Positions 42,044 to 51,032 of a stretch of 64,000 nucleotides of DNA are shown here, in pieces. Under the pieces are notes generated by a model. That model saw only the letters and a list, made by a program, of their open reading frames with translations. It had not been told where the DNA came from and ran no database searches. The position numbers and the translations under genes are program-made. The DNA comes from VXYK01 sp965221585 (GTDB lineage: Bacteria; Actinomycetota; Acidimicrobiia; Acidimicrobiales; Aldehydirespiratoraceae), in the NCBI GenBank assembly GCA_965221585.1, contig OZ244898.1:1054001-1118000 (forward strand), read 5' to 3'. Position 1 is the first letter of the stretch. The number at the start of each line of letters is the position of its first letter.

Positions 42044-43069
42044 ATGAGTGAACCCAGGATCGTCACCGTCCTGAACCCGGAGGACGAGTACACCCACGAG
42101 CCCGACCCGGTCTCGAACTACAACGAGTCGATGTATCTCAACGGTTTCGACCTGCAGCGCGAACTGGGTGCCTGGTTCAGGATCGGCAACCGAGTCAACG
42201 AGGGCTACGCGGAGATGACAGTGTGCATCTATCTGCCCGACGGGCGTGTCGGTTTCGTCTACGGACGGCCGGAGATCAACAACAACGACGAGATGCGCGC
42301 CGGTGGGCTCGAGATCAAGGTCATCAAGCCCTTCGAGCAGCTGAGCATCGACTACAGCGGCAAGGTGTGTCTGCTCGACGAACCCAGACAGATGGCGAAC
42401 CCTCGGGTGGCGTTCCGTGACAACCCCTTCGTCGACTGCTCGGTACACCTCGACGTAACCGGAATATCGCCCATGTACGGAGGCATGCCCCAGTACGAGG
42501 ACGGCAGCCCGCTTGAGACCGATGCTTCGAAGAGCTTCGCCAAGGCACACTACGAGCAGCACACGGCGGTGACCGGCACGATCCAGGTCGGCACCGAGAC
42601 GATCGCCCTGGACGGCCTCGGTCTGCGCGACAAGTCCTGGGGACCCCGCTATTGGCAGGCGCTGCGCTGGTACCGCTGGCTGCCGATGATCTTCGGTCCA
42701 GACTTCGCCATGATGCTCTCGATAGTCGACCGTGACGGCACTCCGGCTCGCAGCGGGATGGTGCTCGTGGATGGCGAGTACCAGCAAATCCGGGACTGCA
42801 GGATCGAATCGGAATGGGACAGCGACGACTACCAGACCTCAATGCGCTGCTGGGCTGTGACGGACCACGACGAATACGAGGTCACTGGCCGGGTGCTGTC
42901 GATGATTCCGCTGCGCAACCGTCGCCGAACCGAGGACGGACAACAACTTCACACTCGCATCACCGAGGCCATGACCCGTTATGAATGCAACGGCCGGGTC
43001 GGCATGGGGATGAGCGAATACCTTGATCAGATCGTCGACGGTCATCCCATCGGCACCGACATGAGATGA
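42044..43069 (+). CDS. AttH/DUF7065-DUF7064-like lipocalin-type protein
   Basis: From ATG 42044 (four nt past the cupin stop) the protein is 341 residues, beta-rich with many Trp and Asp residues: YNESMYLNGFDLQRELGAWF, LEIKVIKPFEQLSIDYSG and GLGLRDKSWGPRYWQALRWY. DKSWGPR is the kind of motif found in AttH/CrtC-type lipocalin-fold proteins and in DUF7064/7065 proteins beside phosphotransferases. The role is unknown; it probably binds or acts on a lipophilic molecule. No signal peptide. Confidence 0.65.
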   Translation: MSEPRIVTVLNPEDEYTHEPDPVSNYNESMYLNGFDLQRELGAWFRIGNRVNEGYAEMTVCIYLPDGRVGFVYGRPEINNNDEMRAGGLEIKVIKPFEQLSIDYSGKVCLLDEPRQMANPRVAFRDNPFVDCSVHLDVTGISPMYGGMPQYEDGSPLETDASKSFAKAHYEQHTAVTGTIQVGTETIALDGLGLRDKSWGPRYWQALRWYRWLPMIFGPDFAMMLSIVDRDGTPARSGMVLVDGEYQQIRDCRIESEWDSDDYQTSMRCWAVTDHDEYEVTGRVLSMIPLRNRRRTEDGQQLHTRITEAMTRYECNGRVGMGMSEYLDQIVDGHPIGTDMR

Positions 43070-43085
43070 CAGGCACCCCAGAGCG

Positions 43086-44075
43086 ATGAGCGGCGAGTTG
43101 GCCGACGCCCTAGCGGACTCGCTCCTCGATGTTCTCGGAAGCGTCAAGATCGAAAACCTGCGGCATTTGTCCGCGGGTGCGAGCCGTCAGACCTGGTCGT
43201 TCGACGCCGTCGCGCCGGACGGATCCCACCAGTTGATACTGCAACGCAGAAGCGAGGCTGCGGACCTGTTCAAGTCCAGACTCGACGAAGCTGCAGTGAT
43301 GCGCCACGCCCTGGCCGGTGGTGTGCGAGTACCGGAAATCCTGGTTGCCGACAGTACCGAATCACCAATCGGTGCCGCGTTCACGATCAGCCGACGAATC
43401 GAAGGTGAATCGATCCCGCGGAAGATCCTGCGCGACGAAACCTATGCGGCAGCACGCCGATGTCTGGTTGCCGATTTCGCAAGAGAACTGGCCGCCATTC
43501 ACGCCCTCGACCCGGCACCTTTGAATCACGTTCCGTCCGATGTTGACCCCCTGGTGACTCAACGCACGCTGTACGAAGCCTTCGAAGACCCACATCCCGT
43601 GTTCGACCTGGCTTTCCGCTGGCTCGCTGAGCGTCGCCCGGAACCCAGGACGGCGTGCATCGTTCACGGTGATTTTCGGTTGGGCAACGTCTTGGTCAAC
43701 CCGCAGGGACTTGCTGCGGTGTTGGACTGGGAGCTCTGCTACCTGGGAGACCCGGCCTTCGACCTCGGCTGGCTCGCGCAGAGGGCCTGGCGTTTCGGCG
43801 AAGTCGGCGAGGTGGGTGGGATCGGCACCAGAAGCGAGTTGCTCGACGCCTATCAGGCGAACGGCGGCGTGCCCATCACCCCCGAGGAACTGAGCTGGTG
43901 GGAGATGCTGGCCGCTCTGCGCTGGGGCATGGTCACAATGACGATGGCTGCGGTCCATCGCCGCGGTCAGAGCAGTTCTGTGGAGCAGGCGATGATCGGG
44001 CGCCGCGTGGTGGAGACCGAATACGACGTGATGCTCCTGTTGGGTCCGAGACTCCTCGGCAGGGCACTGGCATGA
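43086..44075 (+). CDS. Phosphotransferase family (APH/ACAD10-like kinase)
   Basis: The 329-residue kinase-like protein has the APH fold: an N-lobe with GASRQTWSFDA, CIVHGDFRLGNVLVN (catalytic Asp and Asn), VLDWELCYLGDPAFDLGWLA (metal Asp in LDW). This subgroup, near ACAD10 N-terminal domains, is often paired with acyl-CoA dehydrogenases and DUF6285 genes. It may phosphorylate a hydroxyacyl-CoA or other alcohol. The DUF6285-like gene overlaps its stop by four nt. Confidence 0.9.
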   Translation: MSGELADALADSLLDVLGSVKIENLRHLSAGASRQTWSFDAVAPDGSHQLILQRRSEAADLFKSRLDEAAVMRHALAGGVRVPEILVADSTESPIGAAFTISRRIEGESIPRKILRDETYAAARRCLVADFARELAAIHALDPAPLNHVPSDVDPLVTQRTLYEAFEDPHPVFDLAFRWLAERRPEPRTACIVHGDFRLGNVLVNPQGLAAVLDWELCYLGDPAFDLGWLAQRAWRFGEVGEVGGIGTRSELLDAYQANGGVPITPEELSWWEMLAALRWGMVTMTMAAVHRRGQSSSVEQAMIGRRVVETEYDVMLLLGPRLLGRALA

Positions 44076-44449
44076 ACACCGAGCGAGAACTGTCGAGGGA
44101 ATGGCCCCACGACCTCCCCGATGCCCACGAACTGCTCATGGTGGTACGCGCCTACCTGGCGGACGATCTCGGTCCCCGAAGCGAAGGACGGGACCGCTGG
44201 CTGCTGCGGATCGCCGCCAACGCGCTCAGCATCGCCGCTCGCGAGCTTCGTTCGAGTGCCGCAGACGGCGCTGCCCACGCCGCAAGGCTCGCGGCGCTCG
44301 GGGTGCAGAGCGAGGCGGAGTTGGCCGAGGCGATCCGCAACGGCGCATTCGACGACCGGCGAAGTGAACTCGCCGAGGCACTGTGGGCCACCACGCTCGA
44401 CAAACTGGCCGTCGCCAACCCCTCCTACCGCGAGGATTCAGGCCTCTAA
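44072..44449 (+). CDS. DUF6285-like small protein
   Basis: The 125-residue helical protein (HDLPDAHELLMVVRAYLADD; LRIAANALSIAARELR; LWATTLDKLAVANPSY) is the usual partner of phosphotransferase genes of this type. It overlaps the phosphotransferase by ATGA at its start. Its last 12 nt overlap tail-to-tail with the next minus gene. Function unknown; probably a subunit or activator of the kinase. Confidence 0.8.
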   Translation: MNTERELSREWPHDLPDAHELLMVVRAYLADDLGPRSEGRDRWLLRIAANALSIAARELRSSAADGAAHAARLAALGVQSEAELAEAIRNGAFDDRRSELAEALWATTLDKLAVANPSYREDSGL

Positions 44450-45508
44450 CAGCGCTTTGAGCACCGGCGCGATCGGGTCGAGATAGACGGTCTGGTCCGC
44501 GTCGAGCAGGCCCCGGTCGACCCAACGATTCATTATTCTCACGACGATCGCGGCGTAACGGGCGGCCGCGAACAGAACCCAGGGGCCGATGTCTGCGACC
44601 TCGTGGCTGCTCACCGTGCAGTAGTGCTCCACCTGCTGTTGCAGACTCGGAACACCGGCCGACATCGTGACACCGGCGAGCACATGGGACCATTGCTCGA
44701 ACATCAGACACCAGCCGAGGTCCATCTCAGGCGGTGCCAGTGCCGCGGCTTCGAAGTCCGTCAGACACGCGGGTTGGAAGTTCTGCCAGATCACGTTTCC
44801 GAGTCGAGCGTCTCCCCAGGTGAGCACGGTCGTGTCGGTCTTGGGCAGCTCGTCGGCGACCCGCGCGAACGCGGCGAGCATCAAGTCATGGGGCCGTCCG
44901 TCGAGTTCCGCCTCCGCGTAGTCGCGCCAGATCCTCAGCTGTCGGTGTCCGTCATTGATGTCGCTGTCGGTCAGCCAACCAAGCCCGGCCTCTTCTATGT
45001 CGACGGCGTGCACTCCGGCCATGACGTCCAGGCACCGGTAGCCCATGAGTTCACGTTGGGCGGCACTGGCCTGCGCATAGAAGCCTGTCGACGCGTAGGG
45101 CGGGTCCTCTCGCGGAATGTCCCCGCCCACGAAATCCATGACGAAGAACGGAGAGCCGATCACATCGGGATCGGTCTCGTAGCCGAGCAGCGAAGCGATG
45201 GGAACCTCGGCATGCGCTGCCAGTGCAGACATGACCCGCCACTGGATCTCTATCTCGTTGTCGACCTCAACCTGCACCGGATAGACGGGCGGCTCAGGCA
45301 TTTCACGGCGCAGCACGATGGTGCGCTGGGCAGTCGACGAATGCGTCGTCACGGTGATCGGCACGATCAGTGTCTCCGCGGAGTAGCCACCGCTGGGTCG
45401 GTCGAACGCGCCGACCTCGACGTGTGTCGCGTCATCGAGGTGCTCGGTCAGCCAGGCTGCGAGCGACTCTGCCATGCGGTCGTATTCGTCGGTCTCTGAT
45501 CCGGTCAC
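44438..45508 (-). CDS. Second phosphotransferase family protein
   Basis: The product is about 356 residues with start GTG 45506-45508, or 345 from ATG 45473-45475. The APH core shows GGYSAETLIVPI, VLRREMP, FFVMDFVGGDIPRED, VLTWGDARLGNVIWQ (catalytic loop, Asp-Ala replacing His-Asp-like order) and LTDFEAAALAPPEMDLGWCL. It is a paralogue of the kinase at 43086 on the opposite strand; the two convergent units overlap by 12 nt. A longer reading frame upstream overlaps the divergent membrane gene and is not used. Confidence 0.85.
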   Translation of the reverse strand: MTGSETDEYDRMAESLAAWLTEHLDDATHVEVGAFDRPSGGYSAETLIVPITVTTHSSTAQRTIVLRREMPEPPVYPVQVEVDNEIEIQWRVMSALAAHAEVPIASLLGYETDPDVIGSPFFVMDFVGGDIPREDPPYASTGFYAQASAAQRELMGYRCLDVMAGVHAVDIEEAGLGWLTDSDINDGHRQLRIWRDYAEAELDGRPHDLMLAAFARVADELPKTDTTVLTWGDARLGNVIWQNFQPACLTDFEAAALAPPEMDLGWCLMFEQWSHVLAGVTMSAGVPSLQQQVEHYCTVSSHEVADIGPWVLFAAARYAAIVVRIMNRWVDRGLLDADQTVYLDPIAPVLKALLEA

Positions 45509-45550
45509 AGAACTACATTTGCCGCGTCGTTCGGGTCTGTCGAACCGGAG

Positions 45551-45556
45551 TACCCT
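45551..45556 (+). promoter_or_regulatory. Leaderless-type -10 of the membrane protein gene
   Basis: TACCCT ends seven nt before the ATG at 45564. Confidence 0.45.
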
Positions 45557-45563
45557 GCCACCT

Positions 45564-46949
45564 ATGGTCCGTCGTTGGCTCCTCGGGTTGTTGCTGGCCG
45601 TGTGGGTGCTGACAACGACGCAGGCCGCGGCGGCCCACGGAACCGGAAGCCGCACCGATCTTCCGTTGCCGGCATGGCAGATGGCCTGGGCGGCGGCGTT
45701 CTCGGTGATCATCTCGTTCGTGGCGCTCGGAACCTTCTGGGACAAGCCGCGTCTGGCCGCAGCGGCGACCGGTCGTCGGATCGTTTCGCTGTTGTCGCCG
45801 TCCGCGAGGCTCGTCAAGGGTGCCTGCAAACTCATCGGCGTCGCCGCACTCGCACTGGTGATCTCCGCGGCCTGGTGGGGCAAACCCACTCCCGCGGTCA
45901 ACATCGCCCCGACCGCCTTCCTGATCTGGTTCTGGGTCGGGTTGCAACTCGTCTCGGTGCTGGTCGGTGATGTCTGGAGTGCGTTCAACCCCTACCGGAC
46001 GATCGCGGATGCTGCTGCGTCGCTGAAGGCCAGGATCGCCAACACGCCAATGTCAGCGGAGACTCATGGCGCTGGCGGCCGATACGTGGGCTGGGTTGCG
46101 GTGGGAGCGATAGCTGCGTACCTCTGGTTCGAGTTGGCCTACCACAGCACCGACTCGCCCCGTTCGGTTGCAGTGTTCTTGACCGGGTACTCCGCGGTGA
46201 TGCTTGCGGGTGCGGGCGTGTTCGGACGCGGCTGGGTGCGCTCCGCGGACGGCTTCGCGGTGTTGTTCGGCAAGATCTCGCTAATCGCCCCCGTATATCG
46301 CGACGACTCCGGGGACCTGCGGCTGCGGACCCCGCTCAGCGGACTCACCACCCTGCGTGGCGGCCTGTACAGCGCCGCCTTCATCCTGACAGTGCTCGGA
46401 GCGACGACGTTCGACGGTTTCACCCGCAGTTCAATCTGGCTGGACCTGGCCGGCGACCTCACCGGCTGGGAATCGGCGTACATGAGCACCCTCGGGCTGG
46501 CCGTGATCATCGCCCTGGTGGCGATGCTCTACATGCTGGCCGTCAAGGCGATGGCAGTCGTCACCGGCGACTCGATCCGCGACCTGGCAGAAGCGTTCGC
46601 CCCCACGCTCGTGCCGATCGTTGTGGCGTACGCGTTCGCCCACTACTTCAGTGCGCTCCTGCTCGACGGGCAGTTGTTGATCAACCTATTGTCCGACCCC
46701 TTCGGGCATGGTTGGGATCTGTTCGGAACCAGGGACTATGCGATCAATTGGACTCTGGTCAGCCCCGCTGAGATTGCTTGGGTCCAGGCGGTCTCCATCG
46801 CGTTGGGCCATGTGGCAGCGGTTGCCGCGGCCCACGACCTGGCGATCGACCGGTACGAGCGCGAGACAGCGTTGCGCTCGCAGTATCCGATGCTTGCGGT
46901 GATGGTTGCCTACACCGTTATCGGTCTGCTGCTATTGCTTGGTACCTGA
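45564..46949 (+). CDS. Polytopic membrane protein with AHGTGSRTDLPLP N-terminus
   Basis: The 461 residues contain a cleavable or uncleaved signal-like helix (LLGLLLAVWVLTTTQAAAAHG) and about ten further transmembrane segments. AHG-R-DLP(L/V)P after the first helix followed by WxxAWAAA and SFVALGTFW is a conserved actinobacterial pattern that some annotations call fenitrothion hydrolase-like; no function is firmly established. VGDVWSAFNPYR and DRYEREtALRSQYPM are probable conserved loops. TGATG couples it to thiamine pyrophosphokinase, so a thiamine link is possible. Transporter or membrane enzyme, undetermined. Confidence 0.78.
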   Translation: MVRRWLLGLLLAVWVLTTTQAAAAHGTGSRTDLPLPAWQMAWAAAFSVIISFVALGTFWDKPRLAAAATGRRIVSLLSPSARLVKGACKLIGVAALALVISAAWWGKPTPAVNIAPTAFLIWFWVGLQLVSVLVGDVWSAFNPYRTIADAAASLKARIANTPMSAETHGAGGRYVGWVAVGAIAAYLWFELAYHSTDSPRSVAVFLTGYSAVMLAGAGVFGRGWVRSADGFAVLFGKISLIAPVYRDDSGDLRLRTPLSGLTTLRGGLYSAAFILTVLGATTFDGFTRSSIWLDLAGDLTGWESAYMSTLGLAVIIALVAMLYMLAVKAMAVVTGDSIRDLAEAFAPTLVPIVVAYAFAHYFSALLLDGQLLINLLSDPFGHGWDLFGTRDYAINWTLVSPAEIAWVQAVSIALGHVAAVAAAHDLAIDRYERETALRSQYPMLAVMVAYTVIGLLLLLGT

Positions 46950-47575
46950 TGTCTTTCAGAACTGCTTTGATTGTTGCCTCCGGGGCACCGCTCAAAGCTG
47001 TGGAGCGCGCTCCGCGAACCGAACTGGTGATCGCGGCCGACGCCGGACTTGAAGTACTTTTGGGGGCGAAGCGTTCTGTTGATCTGGTGGTCGGCGACCT
47101 TGACTCCGTCTCGGAGGTTGCGCTGTCGACCGCAACCGCCGCAGGCATCAAAATCCAGCGCCATCCAGAGACCAAGGACGAGTCGGATCTTGAACTCGCT
47201 TTGGCCGCGGCAACAAATCACGGTGCTCGACACATCTACGTGCTGCTCCGCGATGGAGGCCGTCTCGACCATCAACTGGCGAATCTTCTGGTTCTCGCCT
47301 CGCCGCGTTGGCAGACCGCTGAGATAGAAGCGGTTGTGGGAGAGCATCGACTGTGGGTTGTGCGAGGTGAACGGACGCTTCCGTTGGCGGAAGGCGAATC
47401 GCTGGCGCTTCACGCGGTCGGTGGACCGGCAACGGGAGTGACAACAACGAATCTGCAATATCCGCTCACGGACGCGGAACTTGGAGCGCTGGTGGCACTA
47501 GGGATCTCCAACCGGGTTGTGTCAGCGCTACCGACCATCAGCGTCGCCTCCGGAGTAGTGCTCGCGATCAGCTAG
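46949..47575 (+). CDS. Thiamine pyrophosphokinase
   Basis: The 208 residues show the TPK motifs: DAGLEVLL, VGDLDSVS (metal Asp), HPETKDESDLELAL and RDGGRLDHQLANLLVL. It transfers pyrophosphate from ATP to thiamine to give thiamine diphosphate. Start ATG 46949 overlaps the membrane gene's stop. Its 3' end overlaps the convergent ABC gene by eight nt. Confidence 0.9.
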   Translation: MSFRTALIVASGAPLKAVERAPRTELVIAADAGLEVLLGAKRSVDLVVGDLDSVSEVALSTATAAGIKIQRHPETKDESDLELALAAATNHGARHIYVLLRDGGRLDHQLANLLVLASPRWQTAEIEAVVGEHRLWVVRGERTLPLAEGESLALHAVGGPATGVTTTNLQYPLTDAELGALVALGISNRVVSALPTISVASGVVLAIS

Positions 47576-48377
47576 TCCGCGCCGACCAACGCCCGTTCCG
47601 TTGTTCGATCGCCAAAGTTAGGCCGAAGCAGGCACTCAGCAGTTCGTCTGTGAGCACCTCAGTGAGTGGGCCCTGGGCGAGAGTTCGCCCCTCACTTAAC
47701 AGAAGGCAGTGCGTGAAGCGATCGGGAATCTCCTCGACATGATGGGTTACCAGGACCATTGGAGGGTTGGCGGGATCTGAGGCCAGACCGTTGAGCATGG
47801 TGATGAACTGTTCGCGCCCTGACAGGTCGAGAGCCGCTGTCGGTTCGTCGAGCAGCAACAACCCGGGGTCGGTCATCAGCGAACGTGCAACCAGAACTCT
47901 CTGCCGTTCGCCGTCAGAGCATGCCCCGAAACGTCGTTCGCTCAGGTGGCCCGCGTCGACCCGATCAAGCAGTTGTTGTGCATGTGCTCGGTCGGCGTCT
48001 GAGTACTCGTGCCACCACGGTTCCAGAGCGGCGTTGAGAGCGGTCATCACCACATCGGACACCGGCAGGTGCGGACGCAGCAGCTTCGCCAGAGCAGCGC
48101 TGCAGAACCCGACTCGTGATCGCAGAGTGCGGACATCGGTGCGACCGAGTCGCTCACCGAGCACGGTCACCTCACCGGCTGAGGGATGCAGCCACATCGA
48201 GGCAATCTGCATCAGGGTCGTCTTGCCGCAGCCGTTGGGACCCAACACCACCCAGTGCTGCCGAGGCTCGACGCGCCAGTCGATGCCACTCAATATCTCG
48301 ACGCCGTCGATCGAGCGCCGCACGCCGCGCAGGTCCAGGACCGTCGAACCAGGCGTGTCCGGGTCAGAGGCGGTCAT
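47568..48377 (-). CDS. ABC transporter ATP-binding protein
   Basis: The 269-residue ATPase has Walker A GPNGCGKTT, signature SDGERQRV (with FGACSDG in place of LSGGQ), Walker B LLLLDEPTAALD and the H-loop VTHH. Resembles the ModF/PhnC-like stand-alone importer ATPases. It is coupled by TGATG to the TauE-type permease, so the two may function together or share regulation only, since TauE proteins do not need an ATPase. No substrate-binding protein is adjacent. Confidence 0.88.
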   Translation of the reverse strand: MTASDPDTPGSTVLDLRGVRRSIDGVEILSGIDWRVEPRQHWVVLGPNGCGKTTLMQIASMWLHPSAGEVTVLGERLGRTDVRTLRSRVGFCSAALAKLLRPHLPVSDVVMTALNAALEPWWHEYSDADRAHAQQLLDRVDAGHLSERRFGACSDGERQRVLVARSLMTDPGLLLLDEPTAALDLSGREQFITMLNGLASDPANPPMVLVTHHVEEIPDRFTHCLLLSEGRTLAQGPLTEVLTDELLSACFGLTLAIEQRNGRWSARTS

Positions 48378-49099
48378 CAGTTGAACACCCTCACCAGCAG
48401 CGCGACGGCCGCAACCGTCGCCCCGACCAGCACGATCGGCACCAAGCTGCGCGCATCCACGTGCCTGCGCAGCGGACCCGATGCCGCGAAACCGGCGAAC
48501 GCGCCAGGCACAAGCGCCGCGCCGACCAGCAACTCATCAACTCCGAACCGTCCCGCGAGCGCGATCCCAGGCACAATCATCAGCAACCCCAGTGTGAAGA
48601 AAGCACCCATGGTCGAACGAAACTGCGGGCCGGGCCGGTTCTGCAACAACAACGCCATCGGAGGCCCACCGAAACCCACCGTCACGCCACTGAAACTCGA
48701 AAACCCTCCGGCACCGAACAATGTCGAAGCGTTGGCCGGGATCCTCAGTTGACCAATCGACAACGCGACGGCCACCAAGATCACGATCGCGACCAGGAGT
48801 TGCAGGCTGGTGTTGGTTACCCGTGCCAAAACCAGCGAACCCACAATCGTTCCCGGCAAGCGGCCCGCTGTCGCCCATCTGACCGCGTGCCAGTCAATGT
48901 CCTCCCGTTCGCGCAGGGCGGTGGAGGTGGTCAGCGCCGCGTTGCCCACGAAGATCGGGCCTGGAACCAGATCCGGGTCGAGCAGAGCAAACAGAGGAAT
49001 GGCCAGCAGGCCGCAACCGAACCCTATGGAACCCTGCACACAGGATGCCACAGCCATGATCGCCACCGCAGCGAGAATGATCTCCGGCTCGACGTTCAT
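48377..49099 (-). CDS. TauE/SafE family sulfite/anion exporter
   Basis: From ATG 49097-49099 the protein is 240 residues with about eight transmembrane segments. QGSIGFGCGLLAIPLFAL, GRLPGTIVGSLVLARV, GGFSSFSGVTVGFGGPPMALLL and FTLGLLMIVPGIAL match the two TauE repeats. Family members export sulfite, sulfoacetate or related anions. An upstream in-frame extension to 49201 covers the end of the next gene and is less likely. The ABC ATPase start overlaps its stop. Confidence 0.88.
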   Translation of the reverse strand: MNVEPEIILAAVAIMAVASCVQGSIGFGCGLLAIPLFALLDPDLVPGPIFVGNAALTTSTALREREDIDWHAVRWATAGRLPGTIVGSLVLARVTNTSLQLLVAIVILVAVALSIGQLRIPANASTLFGAGGFSSFSGVTVGFGGPPMALLLQNRPGPQFRSTMGAFFTLGLLMIVPGIALAGRFGVDELLVGAALVPGAFAGFAASGPLRRHVDARSLVPIVLVGATVAAVALLVRVFN

Positions 49100-49115
49100 G
49101 GCTTCATCCCGGGGA

Positions 49116-51032
49116 TCATTTTGCGCCGCCGTGGGTGACCCACGTGTCATACATCTCGGCATATCGGCCGCGGTGTGCCACCAACTCGTCATGTGAGCCA
49201 AGCTCGACGATCTCTCCGTCGTGAACCACCGCGATCCGGTCAGCCCGGCGAGCCGTGGCCAACCGATGGGCGATGATCACCGCGGTGCGGCTCTCGAGCA
49301 CCACATCGAGGGCAACCTCCACCCGCGACTCCGAGACGAGGTCGAGGTTGCTGGTCGCCTCGTCGAGAATCAACACTCGAGGCCGGGCGACCAGGGCACG
49401 CGCCAGCGCCAGGAGCTGCCGCTCACCGGCCGACAAGGATGCTCCCCGTTCATGCACCACCGCGTCGAGCCCACCGAGCCGCTCCACAAGATCGTCTATT
49501 CCCACGGCCTGCAACGCCGCCCAGAGAGTGAGGTCGCTGGCATCTGGCTGGGCGAAGGCGAGGTTGTCACGTACCACACCGGCGAACAGGAACGGCTCTT
49601 GGGGAACCACTCCTAGTTGTGAACGCAGGCTGGCGATCTCGACGGAGCGAAGGTCGTGTCCGTCGATCAACAGCGATCCCTCCTGTGGGTCGTAGAAGCG
49701 CATCAGCAGCTGCGCGACAGTCGACTTCCCGGCACCGGTCTCACCGACGAAAGCCACTGTCTCGCCGGGCTCGATGCGCAGCGAAACGTTGTGAAGGACC
49801 GGACGCTCATCCGCATAACCGAAAGTCACGTTGCGAAGCTCGATCTCGCCGTCGATCGGAGGCAGGGGGTAGGCGTCTGGAGCCTGTACCACGGAAGGCT
49901 CGGTGCCCAGCATCTCACGCAGCTTCACGATGGCCGCGCCGCCCTGCTGGTAGGAGTTGTACAACTGGACGAGCGTCTGGATCGGGGCGAAGAACGAGGT
50001 GAGGAACAGCAGGAAGGCGGTCATCTCGCCGATGCTTATGCGCCCGTTGACAACCATCGCACCGCCCACCCCGAGCAGCACCGCCTGCGTGCAGATGCCC
50101 ACGAACTCGGTGGCCGGCGCGTAGGTGGAGTTGGCTCTCGCCGCTGCCACCGCCGCGTCACGATGCTCACCCACGAGTTCGCTGTGCATCGCCAGGTTGA
50201 CCGAGCGGCGGTTGTGCGCGGCGATGACGCGGATGCCGGCGAGCGACTCGGAAAGGTTGGCAAGCAGTGCCGCGATCCGGTCGCGCACGACCAGATAGGA
50301 ACGGGCCGAGACATCCCGGAACCACAGCGAAGTGATCAAAGTGGGGGGCACGGCCACCGCCAGAGTGATCACGGCCAGCAACGGGTCATAGAAGAACAGC
50401 GCGCCGGTGATCACAACCAGGGTGAACAACTGAACCAAGAGGTTCACGATGCCCTCCTGGAACAGCACGGCGAGGGCCTCTATGTCCGAGGTCATCCGGG
50501 TGATGAGGACGCCTGCCTTCTCCTCGTTGTAATAGTCGATGCTCTGGCGTTGCATGTGGCCGAACACCCGGACCCGCAGCTTGTCGTTGAGGCGCTCTCC
50601 GAGACTCCCCGTGTAGCTGACCCGAGCGCGACCGAGAGCTCCCGCCACGAAAACCGAAACGACATACACGACCGCGGCGGTTACCAGCACGTCGCTTCGA
50701 CCCTCACGCACCCCGTCGTCGATACCGATCTGCGTCAGGACGGGCCCCATCTGCAGTGCAACCGTCTCGACCAATACCAGCACGATTGCTGCGGCCAACC
50801 GGAACCGGTGCGGCCACAGGAACCGGACCAGGGTGAACGGTCGCCGGTCCCATTGGTCGTGCCTCCACGGGACCTCCGCGATCTGGTGGGAAGGTTCATG
50901 CTCGAGGACCTTGATGACCTTCTCCCGCAGGTCGCCGGGTACGTCCGCGTGGGGGAGACCCGCGGCCGCGTTGGCCTCAATCGAAGTGGGAGCACCGCTT
51001 CGTGGACCGAATCCACCCCCGACCGCGAACAT
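49116..51032 (-). CDS. Heterodimeric ABC exporter subunit with catalytic Glu, degenerate signature
   Basis: The 638-residue half-transporter has six transmembrane helices (about 80-370) and an ATPase domain: Walker A GETGAGKST, Walker B VLILDEATSNLD with the catalytic Glu, but signature LSAGE (SLSAGERQL) rather than LSGGQ. It starts at ATG 51030-51032 inside the stop of its partner. Multidrug/lipid-type exporters of the LmrCD/TM287-288 group have one canonical and one degenerate site; this chain complements the next one. Substrate unknown. Confidence 0.93.
   Translation of the reverse strand: MFAVGGGFGPRSGAPTSIEANAAAGLPHADVPGDLREKVIKVLEHEPSHQIAEVPWRHDQWDRRPFTLVRFLWPHRFRLAAAIVLVLVETVALQMGPVLTQIGIDDGVREGRSDVLVTAAVVYVVSVFVAGALGRARVSYTGSLGERLNDKLRVRVFGHMQRQSIDYYNEEKAGVLITRMTSDIEALAVLFQEGIVNLLVQLFTLVVITGALFFYDPLLAVITLAVAVPPTLITSLWFRDVSARSYLVVRDRIAALLANLSESLAGIRVIAAHNRRSVNLAMHSELVGEHRDAAVAAARANSTYAPATEFVGICTQAVLLGVGGAMVVNGRISIGEMTAFLLFLTSFFAPIQTLVQLYNSYQQGGAAIVKLREMLGTEPSVVQAPDAYPLPPIDGEIELRNVTFGYADERPVLHNVSLRIEPGETVAFVGETGAGKSTVAQLLMRFYDPQEGSLLIDGHDLRSVEIASLRSQLGVVPQEPFLFAGVVRDNLAFAQPDASDLTLWAALQAVGIDDLVERLGGLDAVVHERGASLSAGERQLLALARALVARPRVLILDEATSNLDLVSESRVEVALDVVLESRTAVIIAHRLATARRADRIAVVHDGEIVELGSHDELVAHRGRYAEMYDTWVTHGGAK

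Noticed and set aside
44438..45988. 516-residue version of the second phosphotransferase
   Set aside because: The extra N-terminal part is antisense to the membrane gene and has no kinase features.
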